DNA from: an uncultured Burkholderiales bacterium
Lineage (GTDB): Bacteria > Pseudomonadota > Gammaproteobacteria > Burkholderiales > Casimicrobiaceae
Length of the DNA: 64,000 bases
Reading direction: 5' to 3'
Assembly: GCA_937944385.1 (NCBI GenBank)
Contig: CALDYQ010000047.1
Coordinates: 1 to 64,000, forward strand
Position 1 is the stretch's first letter. Each line of letters opens with the position of its first letter. This document shows positions 1 to 9,026 of this stretch, one piece after another. Position numbers and translations under genes: made by a program. Under the pieces are notes generated by a model. The model ran no database searches. It had not been told where the DNA came from and worked only from the letters and a program-made list of their open reading frames with translations.

Positions 1-3000
1 CATCACGGGTGAGCGCACGCGAGAGCCGCACGGTGACGATCGCGCTCGCGCCTTCGACCACGGTGGCGGGCTCGACCGAGACAGCAGCGGTGTCGGCAGC
101 CAGATTCAAACCGATCAGCACCGGGTCATGATCCGAGGAGCGCCAGGGCGTCTCGGTGTAATAGTCGGGTGAACCACCCGCACCTTTGAACTCGAGGTTG
201 TAGTCGAGGATGCGCGGCTCATCCGCATTGATGGCCCAGACGCGGGCCTGCGTGACTTGGGGGAGAAGCGAGGGAGAAACCACCGCATGGTCGAGCGATC
301 CGGACTGCGCCGCGAAGACGAAAGTGTGTGCATCCTTGTCGAGAACGGTGAAGCCTGCGGCACGGAAGGTGTCCATCGGGTCCTCTTCCTTGTAGGCGTT
401 GAAGTCGCCGATCATGAGCACGTCATCATCACCGAACGTGCTGCGCCAGCTGTTCACGCAGGAAATGAGCGCGAGAGCCTGGGCCTTGCGCGAGGCGTTG
501 TACGCGCCCTGACCATCGTTTTGGTCGACATCTGCACCGGCGGGTGGCGTGCCGGTACCCTTTGATTTGAAGTGGTTCACCACGGCGATGAACCGGCCCC
601 CGGTGGCGACGTGCTCGAAGAGCTGGGCCACCGGCGCGCGACCATTGACAAAGGCGGCATCGTTGCAGGCCACGGCCGCGCCGACGGGTGTAACCTGCGC
701 GGGCTGGTAGAGGAAGGCGACCTTGATTTCGTCAGCGCCACCCGGAACGGCACTCAAGCCGGCGGGGTCACGAATGAAATCCCACTTGGCGCTGCCGGCG
801 GCTGCGTTGAGCGCATCGGTCAGCGCCTTGATGGCTGAAGCGGGCCCGTCACCGTCATTCTCCATTTCCATCAGCCCCGTCACGGCCGCGTCCATGGTGT
901 TGATCGCGGCGACCGTCTTCGCCGTCTGGCGGGCGAACTCGGTTGCGTTGGTCGCACCCCGGGGCGTGGGGAAGCCACCGCCGGCGCCATCACCGTTGAA
1001 GAAGTTGAGCACATTGAAGCTCGCAACCTTCAATGTGCCCCCGACCGCGGGTGGTGTTTCCGGGCGCGACGCAAAATCAAAGCTGACCGGTTCGGTCGGC
1101 TGGACCCGATACGCCGAAAAGCCGTAGGACAGCACCCCGGTCAGCGTGGTCACGAGCGAGCCCACGCGCAGCGTATTGTTGGTCGCGTCCCAGTAGGGAA
1201 TGACTGGAGGGTTCTGCACATTGCTGCCGTCATCGAGGATCAGGCGGCTTCGGTTGATCAGATCGATGGCCGCATTCACGGCTGCAACGTTGCTCATGCC
1301 CGAGGTGCTCGTGCCCGAAGCCGGATCATCGTTTGGGTCGATCGTGTCGGTGGGGATGGTGAGTCGCGATGGCGCGAGGGTGAGTTCGCCAAAGCGCGCC
1401 AGGTTGTGATTGTCGCTCACCGTGAGCGGTGCGGCGATCGTGACCCGCATCCCCTCGAGCGCCTCGAAGTGCGCCAAGGAGGGCACGGGCAAGCTGAGCG
1501 TGACGGGTGTGGGCAGCGGGTTGCCCGTGCTGAGCACCTGTACCGCAGACGGGGTGATCTGGGTCAGGGTTCCGCTGCCGGCAGCGAACTCGACCACCGT
1601 CCCAGTGACGCGCACGAGATCGCCGACGTTCACTGCGGTCGACGTGTCGAAGACGAAGATACCCTCCGAGGTCATTGGATCGGCGTCTGCACGCGCGTCC
1701 GGCTCCTGGATGAAGTAGCCACCGAGTCGTCCCGTGCCTTGGAAGTCCCCGGTAACGATGCCTTCGACCGTCACGGTCTGGCCCACCAAAGGACTGCTTG
1801 CCCCCGCGCCCTGAACCGTGTGAATCCGCACGACCGGGCCTTCAAGCGTGAAGGTCTCGACACGGGCTTTCTGCCACTCGGGGTGTGCCAAGCTTTTGCA
1901 GGCGGTCGACGTGCCGTAGAACTGCGTATCGCCTTCGTCCGTCAAGAGTTCGACCAACTGACCCGGAGTGAGCGTGGCGGGGAGACGTACGATTCCTTCG
2001 TAGCTGCCCGCCGCAGCGCGCGCAGCAAGGTCGGTGAGGAACATCTCGGGTGCATCGGCCGGATTGCCTGTCCAGCGGAAGAGACGGAAGTCTTTTGGCG
2101 CGGTGCCGGTGGCGGCATCGTGAGGCCCGGCCACGATCAGATACCGGCCATCGGCCGCACGGTCGATCGAGCGAATGGCACGACCGCCGAGGTCAAGCAA
2201 GACCGGGGCGCCGAACGTGGCCGGGCCTGTGGCCGGAGATCCGGACACGAGCGCCGTGAAGTTGGTCACCGGTATCAGAAGGGCGCGGTTGCGCGCCACC
2301 GTGTCTTGGAGCGGTGCCCGGAATGCGATCCACGCCGTCGTATTGTCCGGCGCAAAGGTCAGCCCCTCAATGTTGAAACCGTTGCCACCGGGCGCCTCGG
2401 GTGCGACCCCCGTCGCCGCCGAGCCGGCAAGGCCGAGGACCCCCGCGCCGAGGCCATGACCGTTGGCGTCGTCCCAGGCAATCAAATCGGCCTTGAGGTT
2501 GGCGTAATAACCAATGAAGCTGAGGGTTGCAGAGGTGCCGCTGCCTGAGACATCGGTGGCAAAGAGGCGGGAGCGGTTTGGCCGGTTGGCGCCCCCGGCG
2601 CTGTTGCCGTGAGAGGCGAGCCAGTAGATGCGGTTGCCGATGCGGGCGCTCGCCTCGATATCGACCTCTCGCGGCGCGCCTGAGCCCGTCAGGTCGGTGA
2701 GGCCGAGAAGGGGTGTGACATCCAGGCCGCCCGAAAGCCCCCCGACGAACGCGCCCGAGCCAGTTGCCGGATAAATGCGCAGGCGTTGATCCTCGTCGTT
2801 GGCGACGGCGAAGGCATCCCCGTCGATGCGGACGGCCGAGGAAGCATCGCAAGCGCCGGTGATGAAGCGCGACCGGGCGGGCAGGGCGCTTGCGGCCGAG
2901 GCGGCGTAGTCGATCGTGTAGCTCGCGGTGTCGACACCGTCGCTCACGCTCACGGTGATCGTCGTTGTGCCCACTGCAACCGGGGTGATCGTGAGCACGC

Positions 3001-4216
3001 GCTGGGCGCCGCTGCCGGTGAGCACGAGGTTTGCATTCGGCACGACGGTCGTGTTGGTACTCACTGCCGTGACGGTGAGCGCGCTTGGAGCCGTTTCGTT
3101 GTCTGAAACCGTAAAACGGATGCCCACTGTGCGCGCCGGGTCGGTCGGGTCATCGATCACGCCCGAGACGCGCGAGGGCGAAGCGGTATTGACGAACAGC
3201 CGCGGTGAAAAGGCGGGGTCGGCCGCGATCGTCGGCGGCGAGTTCATCGCGGTGGCCGACGCCGTGGTGAAGGTCGACACGACGTCTGCGGCCATGGCAT
3301 CCGGGCTGCCGTCGCGGTCGGTCACCTGCGAAGCGATGACCATAAGCGTACAGACGGCACCCGCGGGCAAGGCGCTCGCCGGGGTGAGCGTGAGCGTGGT
3401 GACATTCGTGGCCGGCAGTCCCGTGAGCGTCTGCGTGCTCGAGGCGCATTCGAGCGTCACGCCACCTGCGGCGACATCCACTGCCTCAGAAAAGGTCAAT
3501 TCGATCTGCGCGGACACCGGGACGTTACTCGCGCCGTCAGCCGGGATGACTGCGGTGACGCTCGGCGGCGTGTCGGTCACGGCAGGACTGCCTGAGACGC
3601 GCACGTTGTCAAAGCGCATCGTGCCGCCCGAGTTGTAAGTGCTGGTGCTTTTTGAGGCACGATACTGTCCGGCGGTCGGATCGAACGCAGATACCACACG
3701 GAAGCAGGCATTTGGATTGTCGTTCAGCGCCGTAACGGCAGAGAGATCGACCTCCCTCGAATACCAGGTGTCGCCGGTACCGGTCGGGGCCGGTGTGAAC
3801 GTAAAGGTCACAGCATCGGTGAACGTGCCCGCGCAGCCACTCGTGGCGTATTGCACGACGATCGTGTTGGCCGCCGTGTTGCTGTGCCGTATATCGAAGC
3901 GAAAGAGAACGTTGGCATAACCCGCCGTCGAGACAGCGAACGCGACGCCCGCTGTCTTGTTACCGGAGCCCTGCGCGGGGTAGTTGGTGGTGTTCCACGC
4001 TCGACCGGAAGAACCTGCCCCTAACGCAAAGCTGGCCGTCGTACCCCCCACGGGTGATGCAGTTCCGCTCCCGGTTGACGGTGTCGTCACGTCTCCCGTG
4101 AACGTCCATTCGGTGATCGTGGTCTGGGCGTGGGCGCTTGCGAGGACGATCGCCGCGAACGACAAAGCAAACAGACGACGTGCTGTGCGGGCGATCTCGC
4201 GTCGGAGTCGATGCAT
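1..4216 (-). CDS. ExeM/NucH-type extracellular endonuclease, C-terminus cut by window edge
   Basis: Reads leftwards from ATG at 4216 for about 1405 codons without a stop and leaves the window, so it is partial. An AGGACGG ribosome site precedes the start. Residues 1-31 form a signal peptide ending in an AHA-Q type cleavage site. Then come a beta-rich domain, a bacterial Ig-like domain (about 205-310, IPADGASNVPV), a second Ig/cadherin-like segment, a DUF3616-like region (about 450-720) and an OB-like domain. From about 1060 to 1362 lies an endonuclease/exonuclease/phosphatase domain with NVLNFFNGDG, a glutamate in LMEMEND, NHFKSKG, GDFNAY and SDHDPV. A Calx-beta-like segment begins at the edge. 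Family knowledge: such secreted enzymes degrade extracellular DNA. Its position divergent from the pst operon suggests phosphate scavenging from DNA (inference). Confidence 0.88.
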   Translation of the reverse strand, partial: MHRLRREIARTARRLFALSFAAIVLASAHAQTTITEWTFTGDVTTPSTGSGTASPVGGTTASFALGAGSSGRAWNTTNYPAQGSGNKTAGVAFAVSTAGYANVLFRFDIRHSNTAANTIVVQYATSGCAGTFTDAVTFTFTPAPTGTGDTWYSREVDLSAVTALNDNPNACFRVVSAFDPTAGQYRASKSTSTYNSGGTMRFDNVRVSGSPAVTDTPPSVTAVIPADGASNVPVSAQIELTFSEAVDVAAGGVTLECASSTQTLTGLPATNVTTLTLTPASALPAGAVCTLMVIASQVTDRDGSPDAMAADVVSTFTTASATAMNSPPTIAADPAFSPRLFVNTASPSRVSGVIDDPTDPARTVGIRFTVSDNETAPSALTVTAVSTNTTVVPNANLVLTGSGAQRVLTITPVAVGTTTITVSVSDGVDTASYTIDYAASAASALPARSRFITGACDASSAVRIDGDAFAVANDEDQRLRIYPATGSGAFVGGLSGGLDVTPLLGLTDLTGSGAPREVDIEASARIGNRIYWLASHGNSAGGANRPNRSRLFATDVSGSGTSATLSFIGYYANLKADLIAWDDANGHGLGAGVLGLAGSAATGVAPEAPGGNGFNIEGLTFAPDNTTAWIAFRAPLQDTVARNRALLIPVTNFTALVSGSPATGPATFGAPVLLDLGGRAIRSIDRAADGRYLIVAGPHDAATGTAPKDFRLFRWTGNPADAPEMFLTDLAARAAAGSYEGIVRLPATLTPGQLVELLTDEGDTQFYGTSTACKSLAHPEWQKARVETFTLEGPVVRIHTVQGAGASSPLVGQTVTVEGIVTGDFQGTGRLGGYFIQEPDARADADPMTSEGIFVFDTSTAVNVGDLVRVTGTVVEFAAGSGTLTQITPSAVQVLSTGNPLPTPVTLSLPVPSLAHFEALEGMRVTIAAPLTVSDNHNLARFGELTLAPSRLTIPTDTIDPNDDPASGTSTSGMSNVAAVNAAIDLINRSRLILDDGSNVQNPPVIPYWDATNNTLRVGSLVTTLTGVLSYGFSAYRVQPTEPVSFDFASRPETPPAVGGTLKVASFNVLNFFNGDGAGGGFPTPRGATNATEFARQTAKTVAAINTMDAAVTGLMEMENDGDGPASAIKALTDALNAAAGSAKWDFIRDPAGLSAVPGGADEIKVAFLYQPAQVTPVGAAVACNDAAFVNGRAPVAQLFEHVATGGRFIAVVNHFKSKGTGTPPAGADVDQNDGQGAYNASRKAQALALISCVNSWRSTFGDDDVLMIGDFNAYKEEDPMDTFRAAGFTVLDKDAHTFVFAAQSGSLDHAVVSPSLLPQVTQARVWAINADEPRILDYNLEFKGAGGSPDYYTETPWRSSDHDPVLIGLNLAADTAAVSVEPATVVEGASAIVTVRLSRALTRD

Positions 4217-4358
4217 GATGATCCGTCCTGATGAAAACAGGTCGGAATTGGTAGCAAGGAGATGTGAAGCGCCTGTTACGAGCACCTGAGCAATTGCTGA
4301 GCGATTGGCGTGTGCCCGGACTCGAGAAGCCCCTGCCCTCGGTACGAACCGTACTGCA

Positions 4359-4392
4359 CTGCAACAAACCTGTAACAACCGGTTGGGAGAAT
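4359..4392 (+). promoter_or_regulatory. Pho box and -10 of the pst operon promoter
   Basis: Two 7-bp direct repeats, CTGCAAC at 4359-4365 and CTGTAAC at 4370-4376, are separated by 4 bp. This is the 11-bp periodicity and sequence of a PhoB box (CTGTNAT-N4-CTGTNAT). GAGAAT at 4387-4392, 10 bp further on, fits a -10 element, as in PhoB-activated promoters where the box replaces the -35. It lies 102 bp before pstS in the 261-bp gap shared with the divergent nuclease. No second convincing box pointing at the nuclease was seen. Confidence 0.72.
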
Positions 4393-4477
4393 TCGTCGAG
4401 AGACGCCAGTCGGAGCTTCTGCTGAAGCTTCCGTCGGCGATCCGCTGTTAGTCGCTTCCCTTCCTTCACAGGACTCA

Positions 4478-5461
4478 ATGATGAAATTCAAGTTCAAGGC
4501 TCTGAGCCTCTCTGTTCTCTCTGTTTTTGCCGTGGCCGCACATGCCAACACCGTCAAGGTCGACGGCTCCTCGACCGTTTTTCCGGTCACTGAGGCTGTT
4601 GCAGAAGACTTCCAGAAAGCGAACAAGCAGTACAAAGTGACGGTCGGCGTGTCCGGCACGGGTGGTGGCTTCAAAAAGTTCTGCCGCGGCGAGACGGACG
4701 TCTCGAACGCCTCGCGTCCCATTCTGAAGGCCGAGATGGATGAATGCGCCAAGAACGGCGTGCAGTACATCGAACTGCCCGTAGCGTATGACGCACTCAC
4801 CGTCGTCGTGAACCCGAAGAACACGTGGGCTAAGTCGATGACGGTTGAAGAGCTCAAGAAGGCATGGGAACCCGCTGCCCAGGGCAAAATCATGCGCTGG
4901 AACCAGATCAACCCGTCCTTCCCCGATGCGCCGCTCGCGCTGTTCGGTGCGGGTTCTGATTCGGGCACGTTCGACTACTTCACCGAAGCGATCGTCGGCA
5001 AGGCTAAATCGAGCCGTGGCGATTACACCGCCTCGGAAGACGATAACATCCTTGTTCAGGGTGTGGCTCGCAACGTCAACGCGCTTGGCTACTTTGGCTT
5101 CGCCTACTACGCCGAACACAAAGACAAGCTCAAAGGCGTCGCAATTTCGTATAAGGGTCGTCCGCCGGTCGAGCCATTGGAAGCAAACGTTCTCAACGCG
5201 ACTTACGAGCCCCTCTCGCGTCCGATCTTCATCTACGTCAACAACAAGTCGATGGACAGGCCAGAAGTGCGCGCCTTCGCCGAGTACTACATGAAGAACG
5301 GTGCCAGGCTGGCCAAGGAAGTGAAGTACGTCCCTCTGCCTGCAAAGGCCTATGAGTACAACCTCAATGCGCTCGCCAAGCGTCAGGTTGGAACCAAGAT
5401 GGGTGGCGAGAACAAGGTCGGTCTGACCATCGACCAGCTCATGAAGATGGAAGCGAAGTAA
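4478..5461 (+). CDS. pstS: Phosphate ABC transporter periplasmic binding protein
   Basis: A 327-residue PstS-family (TIGR02136-like) protein that binds phosphate in the periplasm and delivers it to PstCAB. Residues 1-23 are a signal peptide ending in AHA. The mature N-terminus carries VDGSSTVFPVTEAVAEDF, the first phosphate-binding loop; further ligand loops include GTGGGFKKFCRGETDVSNASR and GAGSDSGTFDYFTEAI. The start is the first of two consecutive ATG codons. It is the first gene of pstSCAB-phoU and follows a Pho box. A strong intrinsic terminator directly downstream probably lets the binding protein be made in excess over the permease. Confidence 0.95.
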   Translation: MMKFKFKALSLSVLSVFAVAAHANTVKVDGSSTVFPVTEAVAEDFQKANKQYKVTVGVSGTGGGFKKFCRGETDVSNASRPILKAEMDECAKNGVQYIELPVAYDALTVVVNPKNTWAKSMTVEELKKAWEPAAQGKIMRWNQINPSFPDAPLALFGAGSDSGTFDYFTEAIVGKAKSSRGDYTASEDDNILVQGVARNVNALGYFGFAYYAEHKDKLKGVAISYKGRPPVEPLEANVLNATYEPLSRPIFIYVNNKSMDRPEVRAFAEYYMKNGARLAKEVKYVPLPAKAYEYNLNALAKRQVGTKMGGENKVGLTIDQLMKMEAK

Positions 5462-5479
5462 CTCTTCTTGGCCTCCAAA

Positions 5480-5525
5480 AGGGCGAAAGGCGCTGCGACG
5501 ATCGCCTTTCGCCCTAAGTTTTTTG
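5480..5525 (+). terminator. Intrinsic terminator between pstS and pstC
   Basis: A perfect 13-bp stem (arms 5480-5492 and 5503-5515) with a 10-nt loop is followed by a T-rich tail to about 5525. It lies 18 bp after the pstS stop and 65 bp before the pstC start. Partial termination here would lower expression of the permease genes relative to pstS (inference from position). Confidence 0.9.
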
Positions 5526-5590
5526 ATCTGGCGCGGTTTGCGCGCTACCCTCCTTGACCTGCATCCGTGTTCGATCCTCCCGGGGGACCT

Positions 5591-6538
5591 GTGACGACTG
5601 CTTCTTCGACTTCAAGCCTGCCCACGCCAGATGCAGCGCCTAACCGGCTGCACTTCAAGTTCACACGAAATCTCAAGGAGCGCTTCATCGAAGCCATCCT
5701 TCTGTTCTGCGGGCTCGTGGCCGTGTTTACGACTCTGGCCATCATGTTTGTTTTGGTGACCGAAGCGCTGCCCTTCTTCAACCACGTGTCGATAGTGGAT
5801 TTTTTCACCGACACGCTCTGGACACCCTTGTTCGCAGAACCGCGCTACGGCATCCTGCCGCTCGTCTCCGGCACACTGACTGTCGCCGGCGTGGCGCTGC
5901 TGCTCGCCATCCCTCTGGGCACGGTCATCGCTATTTATCTCTCCGAATTCGCACCGCACGGCGTGCGCGAGGTGGTCAAGCCCGCTCTTGAAATGCTTGA
6001 GGCGGTGCCGACCGTTGTCTTCGGATATTTTGCGCTGCTCGTCGTCACGCCGCTGCTGCAAACCATCTTCCCGGAGTTGCCCGGCTTCAACATGCTCTCA
6101 GCCGGGCTGGTGATCGGCGTGTTGGTCACTCCTTACATCAGCTCGGTCGCCGAGGATGCAATGCGTGCGGTACCCATGGCGATGCGCGAAGGCGCCTACG
6201 CTGTGGGCGCCACCAAACTGCAAGTCGCTGTCAGTATCGTCACACCCGCGGCCATCTCGGGCATCGTCGCTGCCTACATCCTCGCCGTCTCGCGCGCCGT
6301 GGGCGAGACGATGGTCGTTGCAATCGCAGCAGGGACGAATCCGCAATTCACATTCAACCCGATGGATCAGGCTGCCACCATCTCCGCCTACATCGTACAG
6401 GTCGCGCTCGGCGATCTTCCGCACGCTTCGATTGGCTACCAAAGCATCTTTGCAGCAGGCCTGGTCCTCGTTGTTATGACACTCATCTTCAATATCGTGG
6501 GCCACTGGGTACGCAAGCGCTTCCGCGAGTCGTACTGA
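5591..6538 (+). CDS. pstC: Phosphate ABC transporter permease PstC
   Basis: Inner-membrane permease of the high-affinity phosphate transporter, about 315 residues. About six hydrophobic segments are visible, with a long periplasmic loop after the first, and the EAA-type cytoplasmic loop for PstB contact (MREGAYAVGATKLQVAVSIVTPAAISGI). The GTG at 5591 is preferred because GGGGGA lies 5 bp upstream; an in-frame GTG at 5567 has no ribosome site. The stop abuts the pstA start. Confidence 0.93.
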   Translation: MTTASSTSSLPTPDAAPNRLHFKFTRNLKERFIEAILLFCGLVAVFTTLAIMFVLVTEALPFFNHVSIVDFFTDTLWTPLFAEPRYGILPLVSGTLTVAGVALLLAIPLGTVIAIYLSEFAPHGVREVVKPALEMLEAVPTVVFGYFALLVVTPLLQTIFPELPGFNMLSAGLVIGVLVTPYISSVAEDAMRAVPMAMREGAYAVGATKLQVAVSIVTPAAISGIVAAYILAVSRAVGETMVVAIAAGTNPQFTFNPMDQAATISAYIVQVALGDLPHASIGYQSIFAAGLVLVVMTLIFNIVGHWVRKRFRESY

Positions 6539-7516
6539 TTGAGCAGCTCAACTCCGATCGATATGAATACCGAGAAGCCATCCCCACCGTCCGCCCGCCT
6601 AGACGCGGCAGCCATCGCCGAATTGATCCGCACCGGCAAGCGCAAGGAACTGGTTTTTGCCATCCTGGGCGTGTTTTGCCTGGCGATCGCCATCCTCACC
6701 CTGACGGCAGCATTCCTCAGCCTGCTGCTCGATGGCTGGTCTCGCATCCGGCCCGAATTCTTCGTCAATTTCCCGTCCCGCCGGGCTGCCGAGGCGGGCA
6801 TCCTGTCCGCCTGGGTGGGCTCGTTCATGGTGCTCATCGTGACCATGGTCGCTGCAGTGCCCCTCGGTGTGGGTGCAGCAATCTACCTCGAGGAGTACGG
6901 CCAAAAGGGCGGCTGGATCAAGGACGTCATCGAGATCAACGTAACGAACCTTGCCGGAGTGCCCTCGATCATCTATGGTCTTTTGGCGCTCGGGCTGTTT
7001 GTCTACTACTTCAAGTTTGGTCAAAGCGTGCTGTCTGCGGGCCTCACCCTCGCATTGCTCATCCTGCCCATCGTGATCGTCGCAACACGCGAGGCGCTCC
7101 GTTCTGTGCCGGTGCATATCCGTGAGGCGGCCTATGGCGTGGGCGCGACTCGCTGGCAAATGGTGAGCCAGCATCTGGTGCCGTATTCCGCTGGCGGTAT
7201 TCTGACCGGGATCATCATCGGCCTGGCCCGCGCTATCGGTGAAACCGCGCCGGTCATCACCATCGGCGCACTCACGTTCATCGCGTTCCTCCCTCCTTCG
7301 CCCATTAGCACCGAGCCGCCCTTTCTAAACTTCGACTGGCTGTTCTCGCCATTCACGGTGCTGCCGATCCAGATGTTCAACTGGGTGTCGCGGCCAGACT
7401 CTTCCTTCCATGCCAGTGCGGCCGGCGCAGGCCTGGTCCTGCTCGCGATGTGCTTGGCAATGAATGCGCTTGCAATCTACATCCGCTATCAAGTCCGGAA
7501 GAAAATCAAATGGTGA
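6539..7516 (+). CDS. pstA: Phosphate ABC transporter permease PstA
   Basis: Second permease subunit, 325 residues if it starts at the TTG immediately after pstC; an ATG at 6563 (MNTEKPS) is an alternative that removes eight residues. Six hydrophobic segments are visible, and the EAA loop ([28 protein letters not shown]) is clear. It pairs with PstC and is energised by PstB. The pstB start codon lies inside its last codons, indicating translational coupling. Confidence 0.93.
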   Translation: MSSSTPIDMNTEKPSPPSARLDAAAIAELIRTGKRKELVFAILGVFCLAIAILTLTAAFLSLLLDGWSRIRPEFFVNFPSRRAAEAGILSAWVGSFMVLIVTMVAAVPLGVGAAIYLEEYGQKGGWIKDVIEINVTNLAGVPSIIYGLLALGLFVYYFKFGQSVLSAGLTLALLILPIVIVATREALRSVPVHIREAAYGVGATRWQMVSQHLVPYSAGGILTGIIIGLARAIGETAPVITIGALTFIAFLPPSPISTEPPFLNFDWLFSPFTVLPIQMFNWVSRPDSSFHASAAGAGLVLLAMCLAMNALAIYIRYQVRKKIKW

Positions 7517-8319
7517 CCTCCTCCCAGGCCCGCGCGGCCACCCCTGCCGTTGAAACTCAGCATTACAAAGCGGAAGTCCGTAATCTCAACTTTTATTACG
7601 GCTCCTTTCACAGCCTGAAGAACATCTCCTTCAAGCTGGAGGCGAACAAGGCGACCGCGCTCATCGGCCCCTCCGGGTGCGGCAAAAGCACTCTGCTGCG
7701 CTGTTTCAACCGTTTGCACGACCTTTATCCCGGCAATCGGTACGAGGGCTCGATCGTGCTTTTGCCGGACAACGTGAACATCCTCGACCGGAAGGTCGAC
7801 CCGATCGAGGTGCGCATGCGCATCGGCATGGTGTTCCAGAAGCCCAACCCGTTTCCAAAGTCCATCTTCGAGAACGTGGCCTATGGCCTGCGCGTGCGGG
7901 GCATGAATAACAAGACTGAACTTGCCGACCGAGTAGAAGCCGCCCTCAAGGGCGCAGCGCTCTGGGAGGAGGTGAACCATCGTCTCGATGATCTCGCCTT
8001 CAACCTCTCCGGCGGTCAGCAGCAACGTCTGTGTATCGCGCGCGCGCTCGCCACGGATCCGGAAATCCTGCTCTTCGACGAGCCGACCTCGGCGCTTGAC
8101 CCGATCGCGACCTCGTCGATCGAGGAGCTGATCCAGGACATCAAGCACAAGGTGACGATTCTCATCGTCACCCACAACATGCAGCAGGCGGCACGCGTCT
8201 CGGACTACACCGCCTACATGTACCTTGGCGATCTCATCGAGTTCGGCGTGACGAGCGAGCTGTTCGTCAAGCCGAAGGACAAGCGCACCGAGGACTACAT
8301 CACCGGCCGCTTCGGCTGA
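7510..8319 (+). CDS. pstB: Phosphate ABC transporter ATPase PstB
   Basis: ATP-binding subunit of the phosphate transporter, 269 residues from ATG 7510, which overlaps the pstA stop. Walker A is GPSGCGKST, the Q-loop lies in [12 protein letters not shown], the signature is LSGGQQQR, Walker B is [13 protein letters not shown] and the switch histidine is in IVTHNMQQA. The length and the PNPFPKSI motif are typical of PstB. An in-frame ATG at 7450 inside pstA is rejected as start because the homologous sequence begins after 7510. Confidence 0.96.
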   Translation: MVTSSQARAATPAVETQHYKAEVRNLNFYYGSFHSLKNISFKLEANKATALIGPSGCGKSTLLRCFNRLHDLYPGNRYEGSIVLLPDNVNILDRKVDPIEVRMRIGMVFQKPNPFPKSIFENVAYGLRVRGMNNKTELADRVEAALKGAALWEEVNHRLDDLAFNLSGGQQQRLCIARALATDPEILLFDEPTSALDPIATSSIEELIQDIKHKVTILIVTHNMQQAARVSDYTAYMYLGDLIEFGVTSELFVKPKDKRTEDYITGRFG

Positions 8320-8339
8320 TCGAGGACAGGGAAAAACAC

Positions 8340-9026
8340 ATGGAACATTCCTCCAAACAGTACGAACAGGAACTCGACGAACTGCGCTCGAGCGTGCTCG
8401 CCATGGGTGGGCTCGTGGAGGCGCAGCTCGCCCGCGCGCTCGAAGCGATCGAAACCGGTGACAGCGAGCTCATTGCCGCCGTCGTGCGCGAGGAGAAAAA
8501 GGTCAACGTCATGCAGGTCGAGGCCGACCGACTCGCCATGGCGATCATCGCCAAGCGGCAACCGGCAGCGATCGACCTTCGGCAGATCGTCTGCTCGATC
8601 CAGGCGACCAACGACCTCGAGCGCATCGGCGACGAAATCAAGAGGATCGCGACACTTGCGCAGCAGTTCCAGGCTTCGGAACGCTTTCAGACCCTGCGTC
8701 TCAACGAGGTTCGCCACATCGGCGAACTCGCGATGGAGATGCTCAAGGAGACTTTGAACGCTTTCGCGCGACTGGATGTCGTTTCGGCCGGCGAGGTGAT
8801 CGGACGAGACAGCGCGGTCGACGACGAATACGCGCGGATCATGCGGCTTCTGGTCAGCTATATGATGGAAGATCCGCGCACGATCTCTTCAGGCATCGAC
8901 GTCGCCTTCGCAGCCAAGGCGATCGAGCGCGTCGCAGACCATGCGAAAAACATCGCGGAATATGTGATCCACATCGTCCAAGGACAGGATCCCCGTCACA
9001 CGACCTTGGGCGCGACGACCGGCTGA
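8340..9026 (+). CDS. phoU: Phosphate signalling protein PhoU
   Basis: PhoU (228 residues) links Pst transporter activity to the PhoR/PhoB two-component system and lowers Pho signalling when phosphate is plentiful. Two PhoU helical repeats are visible, each with the E/D-x-x-x-D metal-binding pattern: ATNDLERIGDEIKRIA in the first and AKAIERVADHAKNIAEYV in the second. It follows pstB by 20 bp with a GAGGACAGGG ribosome site. phoB and phoR are not in this window. Its stop codon abuts the stop of the convergent gene, leaving no spacer. Confidence 0.96.
   Translation: MEHSSKQYEQELDELRSSVLAMGGLVEAQLARALEAIETGDSELIAAVVREEKKVNVMQVEADRLAMAIIAKRQPAAIDLRQIVCSIQATNDLERIGDEIKRIATLAQQFQASERFQTLRLNEVRHIGELAMEMLKETLNAFARLDVVSAGEVIGRDSAVDDEYARIMRLLVSYMMEDPRTISSGIDVAFAAKAIERVADHAKNIAEYVIHIVQGQDPRHTTLGATTG

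Noticed and set aside
1406..2548. A 380-codon plus-strand frame opposite the nuclease
   Set aside because: The minus-strand nuclease reading is continuous over more than 4 kb with clear domains; the plus frame has no family features.
4273..4292. Possible second Pho box before the nuclease
   Set aside because: CTGTTAC is followed by CTGAGCA at 13-bp rather than 11-bp spacing and in the plus orientation, so it is not a credible PhoB site for the minus-strand gene.
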